Notes under the pieces: generated by a model | Told to the model about the DNA's origin: nothing | The model's database searches: none | Seen by the model: only the letters and a program-made list of their open reading frames with translations | Part shown: one piece after another, positions 35,718 through 48,100 of the stretch | Numbering within the stretch: position 1 is the stretch's first letter | How the letters are laid out: every line of letters begins with the position of its first letter | Source: Steromphala cineraria | Taxonomy: Eukaryota; Mollusca; Gastropoda; Trochida; Trochidae | NCBI GenBank assembly: GCA_916613615.1 | Contig: OU744721.1 | Span: 56,182,747 to 56,246,746, forward strand | Direction: 5' to 3' | DNA: 64,000 nt | Translations under genes and position numbers: made by a program

Positions 35718-36776
35718 CCCATTTATGCATGACCTATCAGATTTTAATTTAATCGTGACAATTTATAGTTCATAACTTGCAATGAAGGGAATCAGTTGTT
35801 ATTTTTCCCTCAAGTAATTTTTTCCGTGTTATTTTGATGATTGAATTGGCGTCCCATATATGGGACGACATGCACAGGAGGGTACAGGTTTTTTATATGC
35901 ACATGATGAAACAAAATTTTTGGAAGATAATAAATTTTAGTTTGACAACATCTTGGGGACTTCCTCCTTCAGAAATGCAAACAATTTCCGAATTTCCGAT
36001 TTCAGGTGTACATTGTACTTCAGCAGAGCAATCAATCAAATTTTGCGTGAAAAACTTAGTATATATAGTATTCAAGCATTAACAATTTCTCCAGAGAGCG
36101 GGAAAAGGAACATTGACCACCACGTTGGTTCTTCATGAGGTACTTCTATAGCACATGAAATGCTCTAATTTACTCATTTCATCCTTAAAACCATCCTCAT
36201 CTTCAATATAATCTGTGGCAGCAGAAAATTTGGATATGTCCATATACTTATACATCAGCAGAGGGTTAATCAGTCACTTATAAATTTTTTCTAATTTTAT
36301 TACCTTTCAGGTTGTCCTTTCCAATAAATATCAAGACAAGAAATTATATTTCTTCACAAGAATAATTCCGAGAATGACCAAAGAACCTGTACCCTCTTGT
36401 GCATGACGTCCCATAAGTGGGACGCTAATTTGACAAAAGTTTGAGCATGGAAAAAATTTAGTTGACTTTCACTCTTATTTTTAGTTAAATTATTTAACAT
36501 TGAAAAACATTAAAAACAAGTCAATTTAGTTCAAATGGAAAATTCAATTATTCAGTGGTACCTCAAACTTTGGCAATTTGCTAAATTAGTATCTTCTCTG
36601 TTTCAGGTCGTCAGATTTCACCGTATTTAAATCTACAACTATTTAACTTTGTTGACATATAAATAAGACATATTCCCTTTAAAAAACTGCTTACAGCAAA
36701 TATTTATCTTATATATGAACAGAGAACCAGACCATTGAATTAGCGTCCCATTTATGGGACGTCATGCACAAATGGG
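35718..36776. mobile_element. piggyBac-like non-autonomous element (MITE)
   Basis: 1059 bp between TTAA at 35714-35717 and TTAA at 36777-36780. The left end CCCATTTATGCATGAC matches the inverted right end CCCATTTGTGCATGAC with one mismatch. TTAA duplication and CCC termini are the signature of the piggyBac superfamily. The palindromic word GCGTCCCAT..ATGGGACG occurs three times inside (near 35850, 36405 and 36743). No transposase ORF is present; the two overlapping short ORFs at 35834-36138 show no domain. Confidence 0.82.
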
Positions 36777-36954
36777 TTAATAAAAGTTCTGAAGTGGTAA
36801 AAAGAAATAATTTGGAATTTGGAATAGATGTATTCAAAGGATAATGACTTCGTTATAAATCACCGTGTGAAGACAACTTGCCAATCAAATCGACTGTTAA
36901 ATGTATGCTGTGACTGGATGAGTGAATCGCGCGCCTGGTGATTGTGTAATGTTA
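36777..36954. other. No recognisable feature
   Basis: Short AT-rich spacer. Confidence 0.4.
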
Positions 36955-37062
36955 CCTCATTAACTTAGACATGCTTAACGGCTCAACGCCTTGACCACCT
37001 CTCAGCGTAACTGCCCGCACTGGCGGCACTAGGCATGCAACAGACAGGTGTGCTAAGGATAG
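36955..37062. repeat. Dispersed repeat G, copy 2 (inverted)
   Basis: ACATGCTTAACGGCTCAACG followed by GTAACTGCCCGC matches the reverse complement of 12360-12430. Confidence 0.5.
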
Positions 37063-37410
37063 TATACAGGTCTGGTGATTGGCATAATTGAGGTTTTGAT
37101 TTCATGCATGTCACTTGTTTATTAACATAACCATAAACATCATTTACTTAGATGCATCTATAAATCTGTTTGAGTTTCCACATTTTTAAATGTTAAATAG
37201 AATGATAGAAATTTCATAATAGAAATTTAAAACATTTCAATGACAATACTAGATAGTAATATTGCTTATATGAAAAGAAATACTGAAGAAATGCATAGGT
37301 TTTTGATAAACATTTCGATAATAAATACATGCGTTTTCAATTTTACATACATCAAATATCAATTACTACTGGTGTAGATTTATTTATTGAAATTCAATTG
37401 ATATAATCCA

Positions 37411-37693
37411 AATTGAACCAGGCCGCTTTACCCGCCCAACTACCCCTCTTTTAAACCGCATATGTACACACTGTAATTTGAACGCTGTTGAAGATGAATG
37501 CCATTTTTTAATTACCTGTCCATTTTATTCCGATTTGAGGTATGAACTCTTTTTGAAAATATCCCAATTTGATCCAACCTTTCTTTCCATGGCACCGTTT
37601 GATAAACTTACTTATATCATGATCAACAACCTATTCTCCCAATCCCTTGCCGCTACTTTATATAAAATGTACAAACGCAGTCTCTTAAGATAA
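37411..37693 (+). pseudogene. LINE-D C-terminal zinc-finger fragment
   Basis: EPGRFTRPTTPLLNR leads into CTHCNLNAVEDECHFLITCP and FYSDLRYELFLKI, the CX2C...H...C finger that ends many LINE ORF2 proteins here. The stop is at 37693. The 3' UTR continues to about 37942, with the stem-loop at 37818-37842, GTGTGACACTTTAATAAA and a (TTC)n tail. The copy is 5'-truncated near 37411, leaving only the last 94 or so residues. Confidence 0.77.
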
Positions 37694-37817
37694 TATTTTA
37701 CCCTTCTATATTATAACTTTTTATATATATTATGGTTTATATAAACATATATGTGTGAGTGTGTGTGCATCTCTCAACTGTCTCATTTACGTGTATTTAT
37801 AATGTTTTATTTGAATT

Positions 37818-37842
37818 GTGTCTCATAAGCCTAGGTAGGCTG
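37818..37842 (+). promoter_or_regulatory. LINE-D 3'-UTR stem-loop
   Basis: TCTCATA is followed by AGCCT-AGGT-AGGCT and GG, the same frame as in LINE-A but with different stem bases. Confidence 0.6.
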
Positions 37843-38067
37843 GACTTGGCTTTTTTTAATTTTCTGTGATAGTTTGTGTTATATATAATGTATACTTGCA
37901 AAGTGTGACACTTTAATAAACTAATTTTCTTCTTCTTCTTCTATAATGTCTTCTCCCGTTGTCAATTCTGGATTTGTTTATTGTGGTTATGATGTACATA
38001 CTTACTTACATACATACACCCATGCACTTATACCAGCGCGGTTACGAACACAAACTACACAAAATAC

Positions 38068-38770
38068 AAACATGGGCGCGGATCCATGTTTGTTCTACAA
38101 TTGCTACACTTCAATTGGTAGGAATATGAGAATCATGGTGAGAGTGTTATTTCAAGGTCAATGCAATTTCTTATTGATCACATTTATAGAGTCAGATTGA
38201 ATGTTTATTTGTATGAGGATTTATACCTAAGTTAATTCTATATTCCCAATTTATCAATGTGGTGTCAAGAGAGACTGAATTCATTTGGAGTTGATTTGAT
38301 AGTTACATTGAAATACATCACTGCATCCAATTAACAGTATATTACTTTAAAAGACATTAGTATTGCTAATACAAGCGAGGGGTATGTTCCTACATAGGCT
38401 AATTTCTGTGTAAACTTCTAGCAATCCGTTTTCTTCAGAATGTGTTTATTTAGCAACCGTTGTATCAGTCTTTGAAGGTACAAGTTATTGATATCAAATC
38501 ACTTTGATTACTACCTGTCAGCAACACAAAGGGACACATCTAGCAAAGCATATTTATATTTAAAAAATACATCTTTTTATATCATATCTTCTTTGTTGAG
38601 TTTTTGCTATGTTGTTAAATTCGACTTTATTGCAATACAAAAGGAAATGTGCGAAATGTGCCGAGCAACAGTTATTTCAAATGAGGAACATACGCGAGGC
38701 TAGCTGTATGAAGCTGCAAATTCACTTACGCTAATATGCAGCTCTCATGAGGAGGTTTACCTATATTTTT
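38068..38770. repeat. Repeat R1, copy 1
   Basis: Direct, diverged match to 49556-50240. Landmarks are TTGTTCTACAATTGCTACAC, GAGTGTTATTTCAAGGTCAA, AAGAGACTGAATTCAT and GTGTAAACTTCTAGCAA. No coding sequence. Confidence 0.65.
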
Positions 38771-38811
38771 CGCATATGTGCATCTCTCGCCGTTGGTGAA
38801 ATAAGTCACTT

Positions 38812-39545
38812 GTAGACAGACAGCAAACAGAATATTTTATTCATGTCTCACTCGTAGATACAAATGTACATTTATGAAATAAATACAGATTAGGTAAAAC
38901 TACGACCAGTATTTGCGACTTATCAGAGACTATATTACTTTTAAAATGTACATACTATATGCTAAAAGTGTATTCACTGAACATCAAGTCAGCAAAAATA
39001 TATATTACTAAAAGCTAGTTCAGAAAGCAAAAGCTAACCATACATTAGTGTCTAATAGGCCCAAGTTGGCAGGGCGATGACATCATGTATCTACATGTAT
39101 ATTTGACTTGTACCAATTGCTAGACACTTGAATACAATATTCTTCTTTCTTTCTTTGTTTTCTTCTTCATAACAAATATCACAGCGTATTGTAAGAATAT
39201 CATGGCAGGCGCTAAAACTTAAGAGTGGGTGGGTGAATTAGTGTTTTACGCCGCTTGGGCAATATTTTAGCCATTAGTGGTGTCGAGAAGAATGGACCAT
39301 TTGTACTAAAAATATAAGAAAACATATCTTTAGAAGATAGATTCCTTAAAGTTCGGCAGTAAGCTTTGACATTTCTCTAAAAGTGATTGTATAAATGGGA
39401 CCATAAAATAGAACATGCATTCCGTCTAACACTTAGTTAAAACATAACTTTCCTTACATAGCACGTTCTCATATCTTCCCGTCTCCTCTCATTGGGGTCA
39501 CTCCACATCGGAATTTCGGAAGGGCACTCTAGTGATCTTTGAAGA
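38812..39545 (-). mobile_element. LINE-A fragment, 3' end, antisense
   Basis: The minus strand ends with GTGAGACATGAATAAAATAT and a CTGTC-type tail at 38812-38870. At 39545-39470 it reads SALPKFRCGVTPMR, the C-terminal module of LINE-A. The ORF is otherwise decayed, and a SINE-like piece interrupts it at 39222-39300. Confidence 0.65.
39222..39300 (+). repeat. Metazoan SINE core-like fragment
   Basis: GGGTGAATTAGTGTTTTACG followed by CCGCTTGGGCAATATTTTAG and GGTGTCGAGAA resembles the conserved central domain of SINEs common in molluscs (gtTTTACGCCGC..CAATAT). Head and tail are missing. Confidence 0.5.
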
Positions 39546-39762
39546 TTGTATCAAGACAGTAAATCCCTATACACGTTGTGTCCCTTTCCCAAATAAAACG
39601 ACACGTAGCACGTTGTTAGCATGTATATTATTTACCTCCTCCCTCTACATTTTAATTATCAGCTCTTAGATCAGAGTTTTGTGTTTATCATAGTTCATAA
39701 AAGTTGTTTTTTCGTTCAATAACTGACATTGTCATATATTTCATCCCGGAAAACGTTGTAAG

Positions 39763-40587
39763 TAGTAGTAGTAGTAGTATATTTTTTATTTAAGTGTCAC
39801 ACGCACTTGAACATGTTATATACATACACATTGTACAGCAATATAAAAGCAGTGCGTCGAGCCACAAACTGGCTTATGAGACACTGAAAGAGCATATTTT
39901 ACGATAAATAATGTTGGATACAAATTATACTAAAAATATTTAAAATTAAATTAATAAATAGAGATAAGCATATAAAAAAAAAAAAGTAATATTAAAAAAC
40001 AAAAATTAAATAGATGACATTTCACGTCTTTTAAACATATTTAGAATTGAAGAAGCTAAAATATTTTACAAATTCTTTTCATTCATAAGAAATAAAAATT
40101 TATTATTATCATTTAAGTCATAAAAAAGACAGTTACATTTAAAAGCAGCTTCGAAAAGAATAAAACGTAAATCATCATAAAAGCTACATTTCATTAAAAA
40201 GTGAAATTCATCTTCAACAATATGTACATGTGAATTATTATCATTTAAAATACAATATTTACAATGCCTTTGTAAAAGAGGAACAGGAGGCTTGGCATAT
40301 CTGCCGGTTTTAATGTACAGGGGTAATACACTACATCTAAATTTTGATAAAATACGACGATGATCTCTATACATAAAATATTTAACATAATTTTCAACAA
40401 AGGGAGTGTCTTTATACAAACGATAGGTGCGCAATTTATTACCATTTACTTTTCCATCATCATTCCACAAAGAGGCCTTCCAATTATCTACATCCTGTCT
40501 TTTTATAATATCCCTAATATGTGTGATACAACGTTTGGAACCCCAGTCATTATAAAGCAAAAAATCACAATTATTATTTGATAACAA
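39763..40587 (-). pseudogene. LINE-D ORF2 C-terminal part with 3' end, antisense
   Basis: The ORF 40587-40066 is open for 173 residues: GNKLRTYRLYKDTPFVENYV, RRILSKFRCSVLPLYIKTGR, then CKYCILNDNNSHVHIVEDEF and HFLMKCSFYDDLRFILFEAA. It holds the KLRTYR, GRY and zinc-finger modules. The 3' UTR on the minus strand has the stem-loop (39857-39884), GTGTGACACTTAAATAAAA and a (TAC)n tail at about 39763. The copy is 5'-truncated near 40600; the reverse transcriptase is missing. Confidence 0.8.
39857..39884 (-). promoter_or_regulatory. LINE-D 3'-UTR stem-loop, antisense copy
   Basis: Minus strand: GTGTCTCATA, then AGCCA-GTTTG-TGGCT. Confidence 0.6.
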
Positions 40588-42215
40588 AGTTAAAATTCTA
40601 AAATCAAATGAATTTCGTTTTTGCAGAGACTATAAGTGTATCATTTTTGGAATGCGACTGCTGCACTAACTATGCGCTTTAAATATTGAATATAAGTCTT
40701 ATATTTTAAGGTTCTGTATTGTTGCAACTGTAACTTAATTATCCTATACAGTGAAAACGAAGAGAACGGGTATTTGTGACTGGCTATACTAAGGCAATAA
40801 AGATACCATCGCACGGTAACCGGACTGTCTGTTAATTGCTAAAGATACACTAATGAGGTAGCTGATTAACTGATCACAAGATTATGTTGATTGTTCAGAT
40901 TACGGCCTAATCCGGCGAAATATTCAAACGCCACGCTTGAGTGATTATCAGTAGAATCAGTGAGTGAAAGAAACACTGCTGAAGGGATAAGCTGGTTATT
41001 TATGTTATTGTTATTATAAGTCATTTACTGGCTGGGCCTTCAATCCTAACCATATCATGTTTTATAATGTAATTTTATGTGGATTGTGGCGTGACACAAA
41101 AATAAACATTTCTTCTTCTTCTTGTGTGTGTGCGTTACGTTTGCGTTTGAACTAATAAGAACTGTCCATTGAGTCATAAACAAGTTGACAAGCACCACGG
41201 AATATCTAAAATGGCGGTAAATGTGACGTGATTAACCTAACATTCATTCATTCATTCATTCAGGCAATGACCAGCGTGTGCCGAAAATGTCCACACTCCT
41301 ACAGTTTATTATTCCTATCGATAGACATGAGGTTTTGGGTGTTACTAATATTGATTAATTTATTGAAAATGTTCAAAGATTTTTATGAAATTAGTTCTGA
41401 AACTAACCAAGGTACATCTTCTTTCTTGCTCCACGGGATTTCATACATTTATACATATATGATATCAAAATTCGAATGATTAAATACAGGTCTAACCTTC
41501 TCACCAATATCAACCAAACGAATGTCTGATATATGATAAAATATTCAACGAGAAAATATTCTCTATATGTGATTTTTTCCGTATAAGTTGAAGCAGAGAA
41601 TATTTCATTCATTTGTAATACTTTCAAAACCTGAACTGTCAAATGTACACTTTGCACAGTTACGTCAAGAAAGTAGTGTGTTATATTTCACGTACAATGC
41701 TAAGTTTTATTTACCCTTTCTTCGAGCAACTTCACGTATGTATATGGAAAATATCTTATATTATCATAGAAAAGAACCCTATTAAAAGGCATATTACTGT
41801 CGTCATTTTAATAAATCAACCTCCCAATACATCCAGATCACGGTAAGACTAAGTACTCATTTATCTATTGAATCAACAAGTGTGGAAAACAAATAAATAC
41901 ACAAATGAACGTGTACCGATAATTACATCATGAGTCACGTTGCATTTTATTAATTTTTTTGCGGAGAGGAAGGTGAACATCAATTCGTATGTTACCGGTA
42001 TACAGTTACAAACGATCACAATTAATAATATTTCTAGTATTGTTCCCGTAAAGATCAAAGGCGCCGCCAACCCTTTATTCCGCAATAAAGTATAGTTTTT
42101 GAGTGACGTCACGTGATGTAAAATGCTTAGGCGAGACTTAAATGAAGATTTCGTTGTGTATCTATCTATTGTAATAACTTACATCATTATTTTTCTAAAT
42201 TAGTGAACAAGGGAG

Positions 42216-42650
42216 TATATTGGTTGTGTGACAGTGCCAAAATTTGACATTCATCAAACTAATTATTGTTTCAAAACTGACTCCCACAAAGTGAAATCTC
42301 ATCAAAGGACGGCGTTCTCAGCATCCCTCGCCATGCATATCAAAGCACTAGGCCGCCCCATGTTGAGAACATCTGCCATTCCTTATCTGGACATTCCCTG
42401 ACAGCCAGTGTCCATCTCTTTGCAATACTTAAATATTCGTACATGTTCTGTAACTGGCAGACAGGCTCGGAGTCCATCTACGGCAGGACATACTTCCCGA
42501 CTGCTCTCGCCTGTGGACGCCATCTTGTTTGTAAAACTTGTGGTGAAAATCCCCCGCAGAAAATATAGAAGAAACACCAAAAGTCTTCTTGTTTATCATC
42601 ATTTTAAACACGCTTGCCACGGAGTCGTGTGTAGTTCAAGTGATGTTAGT
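42216..42650. other. 435-bp insertion in E2 with a short GC-richer ORF
   Basis: Absent from E1 at the matching place. It is less AT-rich than its surroundings. The minus strand has an ORF ending at 42383 whose inner ATG reads MASTGESSREVCPAVDGLRA, then CLPVTEHVRIFKYCKEMDTG. I do not recognise it. It may be a captured exon or the 5' part of an unknown transposon gene. Confidence 0.35.
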
Positions 42651-42794
42651 TGTATGGGTGCTCAGTGGCCATTACTCGCCGGAGTGTGGCAGCGAGTTGA
42701 TCAAAGCCGCCGCCCCGCCCTTTGTCTCCAAACATCAAAGGTCTAACTTTAGGTTACGCTCAAACCGAGATGTGGTGTGTAGTCGATTCGATTC

Positions 42795-43625
42795 TGGTAT
42801 TGGTACAGGCTTGTTATAAACATGGTTTCATCGAAGTATCGATACAGGAGGATGTGCAGTTATGAAATATTACTGTTACTGCATGATTAAATTCATTTCT
42901 TAATAGATTAGCCTTATATAAATATTTACCTAAGTTACGAAGCACTTTGACACTATCAACGTTAAGTAATTGAATAAGTTTAAATACTGATGGATATCTA
43001 TTAGTGTGATGTGTAAGTGTGATATTACTGACATTTTAATATAAAGGAATTCATTTTCAATATCGCCTTTACACGTTGGACATTTACTATTTACATACTC
43101 TATATTTTGATATCACTTTCAACCGCTAGGTTATGAGAACTGAGTCTAAATTTAGATATATACTTCCTATATAAAAATGGGATAGGCTTACAATTATTTA
43201 TAATATTTCTATACTAAAACATTTTGATGAGCTGGATAACTGGCTAGAATTAAACTGAATAGCTTGATTTTATTCTTTGTTTCACAAATAAGAGATAATC
43301 TACAGATAGTTCCTGGTGCAGGCATATTTCAGTCATCCCAATGTTTGAGAGAATACATTTGACCTGATACGCCCAATTCTTAACACCACGTGTTCCCAGC
43401 TCCTCGTACAAAATATCACAACAACCTCGTAAAATATTATTGTCAAACACAAGAAGCTTACACCAATATTTAATCATATTATACTGCTTTTTAAATAGAG
43501 GCGGACAACAGCCTAACTCAGAATAAACCATACAATTACATGTTGATTTCTTAACTCCAAGCAATCTTTTGCAATAATTCAAATGTAATGTTTCAATATT
43601 TATTCCTTTGTCATACCCCCATATC
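42795..43625 (-). pseudogene. LINE-C C-terminal fragment, antisense, inside E2
   Basis: WGYDKGINIETLHLNYCKRL then GVKKSTCNCMVYSELG matches WGFEN ... FCKYILNVKQSTPD ... GELGRYP of the copy at 11337. Further on are a finger-like CPTCKGDIENEF and a decayed C-terminus. 5'-truncated. It splits E2 between ACATTTAGA and CTACACACC. Confidence 0.72.
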
Positions 43626-43735
43626 TAAATGTTTATCCGTAACCGATTGGATTGACTTCTTTAGGTGCATTCAGAAATTTTCTAGATAGATGAGGAAGAG
43701 TTTTATTGGATTTTATGTTAGATTGTAATCTTCCT

Positions 43736-43974
43736 GCGTATTATTGTAAACATTCATCCATAGAGAAATTTATCTTACTGATGTCCATCACATATTAACC
43801 AATACTTGTTAAAATTGCTCTTTATATCAAATATGGATCGCGTATGCTCCATTAATATGTATGTACTATGTACTACTACTGTTCTATTATTTGTTCACTC
43901 TATGTCATAATTTCAAGACTTATGAGAAATAAACTTGACTTGACTTAAATAAAAAATATAGGGAGACATGCTTC
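43736..43974. other. No recognisable gene; possible retroposon tail
   Basis: AT-rich; ATGAGAAATAAACTTGACTT near 43920 looks like a retroposon 3' tail. Confidence 0.35.
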
Positions 43975-44060
43975 ACGGCTCTACGCCTGGGCCCCTTGTC
44001 AACGTAACTGCCCACTCTAGCGACGCTAATTAGCTCACAGTACCACCCCCCTTGGTGAGC
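43975..44060. repeat. Dispersed repeat G, copy 3 (inverted)
   Basis: ACATGCTTCACGGCTCTACG and CCTGGGCCCCTTGTCAACGT are close to the reverse complement of 12360-12430. Confidence 0.6.
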
Positions 44061-44639
44061 AAGTCCCGTAACTTCATAGCTTAATTTAGATTGACTTATT
44101 GTAGTTTAATCTAATTCATTTTGACCCTGTACTAATTCTGAATATGATGTAAAATATGTATTTTGTAATAGTACTGTCAGTTCTCAGACAGTATGAGGCA
44201 TTAAACAAAACGAAAAAACAAAATGTAACTCTCTTTGACCAGTTCAACACACAAACATTGTTTTAACAAGTAAATCGACCCTATTTAAAACTAAACAGTG
44301 AATATGTCATTTATGTAGACATTATTACATAAGTTAAACGTTAACCATGATTACTTACGTAATCTCTACTTTGAATAATGATTTTAGAAAGCAAAAGTCT
44401 GAACAGCATTCAAACTTCATATGACATGAAGAACACATGCAAAGATGATATTGTGCAAAAAATAAAAATATTATAAAAAAACGCAAGTGAGGGGCATGGA
44501 ATAGTCGGTGTTTCAATAGGTGACGAAGAAGGGTGTTGCTAAATGTTGTATGTTTTCTCTATATCATTTTGCATGATTAATGAGAATAACATTCTGTTCT
44601 GTACATGATGAATATTGTCCAATGAAAGCATTTGCAATC
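44061..44639. other. No recognisable feature
   Basis: AT-rich DNA without ORF or repeat that I can place. Confidence 0.4.
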
Positions 44640-44721
44640 AATCAATCAATCAATATTTTATTTCTGTCTCACTTGTGTACATGTTACAGGTTCATAAAAT
44701 ATATACATAAAACACACATAC

Positions 44722-44752
44722 ACAACCAATCGCACAGCGATTTACGAGAGAC
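44722..44752 (-). promoter_or_regulatory. LINE-A 3'-UTR stem-loop (A6)
   Basis: Minus strand: CTCTCGTA, then AATCGC-TGT-GCGATT and GG, a perfect six-pair stem. Confidence 0.62.
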
Positions 44753-44890
44753 ACATAAAATGCTATTAAAATAATAAACAGTATAGAGATATAATTGGAA
44801 GATAAGTAAGATGATACATATATATACAGCGTGGTAAAATGGATATATCATAAACATAAAAAAGTTGGCAACAAAAAAAACCATAAAAAC

Positions 44891-45156
44891 TTAGTTATAT
44901 ACGATAAATCGTCGTTTAAAAAGTATACTATGGCAGGTTTTGGCGGTGTGAAAGACTAAATCTTGGTTTCCTAAAATGTCAATAAAAAGCTGGTTGGTTG
45001 TAAGGTGTGGCCATATTTCTTTGCAGATATTAAGGAGGTCCTTGCGTTCTTCCGTATAGAGTGGGCAGGTTAAAAGTACATGGATCTCGTCTTCTACACA
45101 GTCTTTACAGTGGAAACATAGTCTCTCATTTAGGGGCATATTCTCGTAACGTCCGG
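44891..45156 (-). pseudogene. LINE-A6 ORF2, C-terminal zinc finger piece
   Basis: RYENMPLNERLCFHCKDCVE followed by DEIHVLLTCPLYTEERKDLL and a tail ending FKRRFIVYN. CX2C...H...C is intact. It is the last piece of the protein, with the stop at 44891-44893. Confidence 0.8.
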
Positions 45157-48100
45157 TGTAACAGGCTCAAAAGACTCTACCGCCTCAAATAACTCTAGAG
45201 TCAAATGGGCCTAGCCTCAAAAGACTCTAGAGTCATATGGGCCCAAGGACACGCCCAGTCTCAAATGACTCTATCCAGGCTCAAATGACTCTACCTCAAA
45301 TTCAACATTTTCTAAAAAATTTCGATGAAACTAAAATAGAGTCATTTCGGGCTAGCCTCAGATAACTCTAGAGTCATCTGAGCCTAGGCCGAAATAACTC
45401 TAGAGTGCTCTGGACCTAGTCTCAAATAACTCTAGAGTCATATGGGCCCGGGGAAAGCCAGTCTCAAATGACTCTATCCAGGCTCAAATGACTCTACCAA
45501 AATAATCTGTGAAATTAAATTGTCTCAATGTTTATTTTAAACCATTGATAATTCTAAATGTTTTTATGCACTGGATTGACATCCGCCCCAAATTTTTAAA
45601 AATCATACTTTTAATCTGCGTTTCGAGAAGAGAATAATTTCATGTTTGTTGTTCATTGTAATGAAAACTGCGTATTATCTATATTACAGCTTCAAATATT
45701 TGTTCATGTTGTTACAATTATTTCTTAACGTCACTGATGAGTTTAAACTATAGTTCTTGACTGAAATTGTAACAATATTTACACATATATTCACTATGAA
45801 GCGTTGAATCCGTTTGCTGTCGTTTGCGACTGTACTTTTACTTTTTTGAGGATGCTAAGCAATTTTATGAGAGCATATTTGGTGAATGGTTATATCTTTT
45901 AAATCAGTTTTGATATCCATGGCTTATGTATTTATTATTGATGCGTTTTCTTAAAAATTTACTTTTTTTCAAAGTTTTTAATCACGTTCAATAATTTGAG
46001 GGAACTACGAAGCGTATTAGTGTCAAGGTGGAAGAAAAATTGGGGAGAACTAAGTCATACGTAGGAGATAGTATCTCCTACGTATGACTTAGTATCTAAT
46101 ACTTCCTATCTCCTACGTAGGACATATTATCTCCTACGTATGATATAGTATCTCCTACATAGGAAATAGTATCTCCTACGTAGGAGATAGTTTCTCCTAC
46201 GTAGGACATAGTGTCTCCTACGTATGACTTAATATATAATACTTACTATCTCCTACGTAGGACATATTATCTCCTACGAATTAGATAGTATCTCCTACGT
46301 AGGACATAGTATCTCCTACGTAGGACATAGTATCTCCTACATCAAATTTTTCTGTCTCTTTTCTTTGCTGTAACCACCATGACACGTTTGTTAAAAATTT
46401 CAAAGTGTTGTAAAAAGGAACATGGTCTTTAAAAAGGCTCACTATATGTATACCATTTCACTTCATTACAAATTTCGAAAGTGGTAAAATCGGGTTTTTT
46501 CTTCATAATATTATGTATATTTGTTAATCGAATGATTAACATACCTACATTGCAGTCATTTAATTTATAGAGCTATTTAAGTATCTGAATGGCAGTTTCC
46601 CATACTGTCAGGCTACCTGTTTAATTATTAAATTATTTTATGTTCTACATTTTAGCCAATTATTTTACCGAATAATCGGTTGAATACATCTACATGTATG
46701 CTAATTCAGTATCAGACTTCATTTGTTTAGACAAATGCAGTCTCCATTCAATAATTTAAGATATGTTCATCTTTTCATATTTACTTAACAATGTAAGTGC
46801 AAAAAACTACATTGACGAGGAGTTTAGAAGGATAGATATCAAAGGACGTGTTTCATATATACGACTTTTACGCAACAAGAATTTTCTGAACATGAGCGAT
46901 AGCGAATGTTAAATACAGACTTGCAAGAGTAAACGTTATATGACAGACCTTCGACTGTTATACATTCTGTATATCTGTATCGTAATCAATGCATGACTTC
47001 TCAAACTAGAAGTTGACAACATTCTAAAAGGTTTCAATAATTTCGTAAAGTAAATATGCCATTTTCTGCGTACACTCATCGGATATGAAAGAGGAAGATG
47101 GGACACTTGTGGAATGAACCCTAGGCCTTTTTAGAGATAGAAGGACCTTTTCATTAGGTCTGACCGCAGCCCCGTAGGTCGCATCATTGTTTGCCAGTTT
47201 AGTGAAGGAAAAACCTAGTCATTTGAGTAATAATCACGGCCAATTATGGTGCTTGTGATAATAAGAGAACTGTTTGTTGATATTTTGTATTTCAAACTAA
47301 ACTGAACTAAGTTATGCATCCTAAAACAATACCTGGTCATATTTTCATAAACGCCTTACAAATTATGTCGTTATAAGATCTATTTGGCTAGCGGAGATAG
47401 GATAGTGAAAACTGGCTTGTGAGTCTAGCGTCCTACAATAAATGTGCGAAACAAAATTAATCAAAGGTATTTGTTTTGTATTTGTAATCTTACCACGTTT
47501 CGACACATCTTGAGCTTGACAACGATACAAGCAGTTGTCACCTAAACAAAAACGTCACCTAACATGAATAAAGAAGTTCTCATCCATCTATTCCTCATTG
47601 TCATTCCAACTTCTAAAATGCCTTTACAATTTTTGTTTGTTTACATAACAATTTAATTTCATTATATTTCTAAGTTTCATAATTCTTCTTCCGGACTTTC
47701 TAGCAACAACAACAAAACATATTGGAAAAGCTGTTTTGGGAACTTAAGTGTAATTGAACAGTCACAAATATAATACTAATATTCTGAAGAATGACATTAC
47801 GAGTACTTTGACAACAACTCGGACTTACAAAATAATTTTATTCTCACTAGAAAATGCGTATACGTCATTTTGACAAAATAGTAATTTCTATACTACTTGA
47901 TTATGTGTTGTAAAAATAGTGTTCTACAAGTATACAAGGAATATACGCGAAATCCTCCATAAAAGGAAAGTTGACGAATTATACATACATGTATCACTGA
48001 AATAACAATTAGAAATGTTCTTAGATAGAAGTTTGAGGATGTCTCAAGTAACAGATGTCTGCCTTCATGCAGTTTTTTTTCAAAGCTTGTTATATCTCAA

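Larger units (their letters stand above)
40730..43735 (-). repeat. Repeat E, copy 2 (inverted relative to copy 1), with insertions
   Basis: Read on the minus strand, it follows the order of the end of the 2256-bp unit (AAACTCTTCCTC...GGAGACAAA), then GGGCGGGGCGGCGGC and the rest of E1. It lacks LINE-A2, so it shows the pre-insertion state. It has its own insertions: a LINE-C end (42795-43625), a 435-bp piece (42216-42650) and a LINE 3' end with GTGACACAAAAATAAA and (TTC)n at about 41015-41112. Confidence 0.78.
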
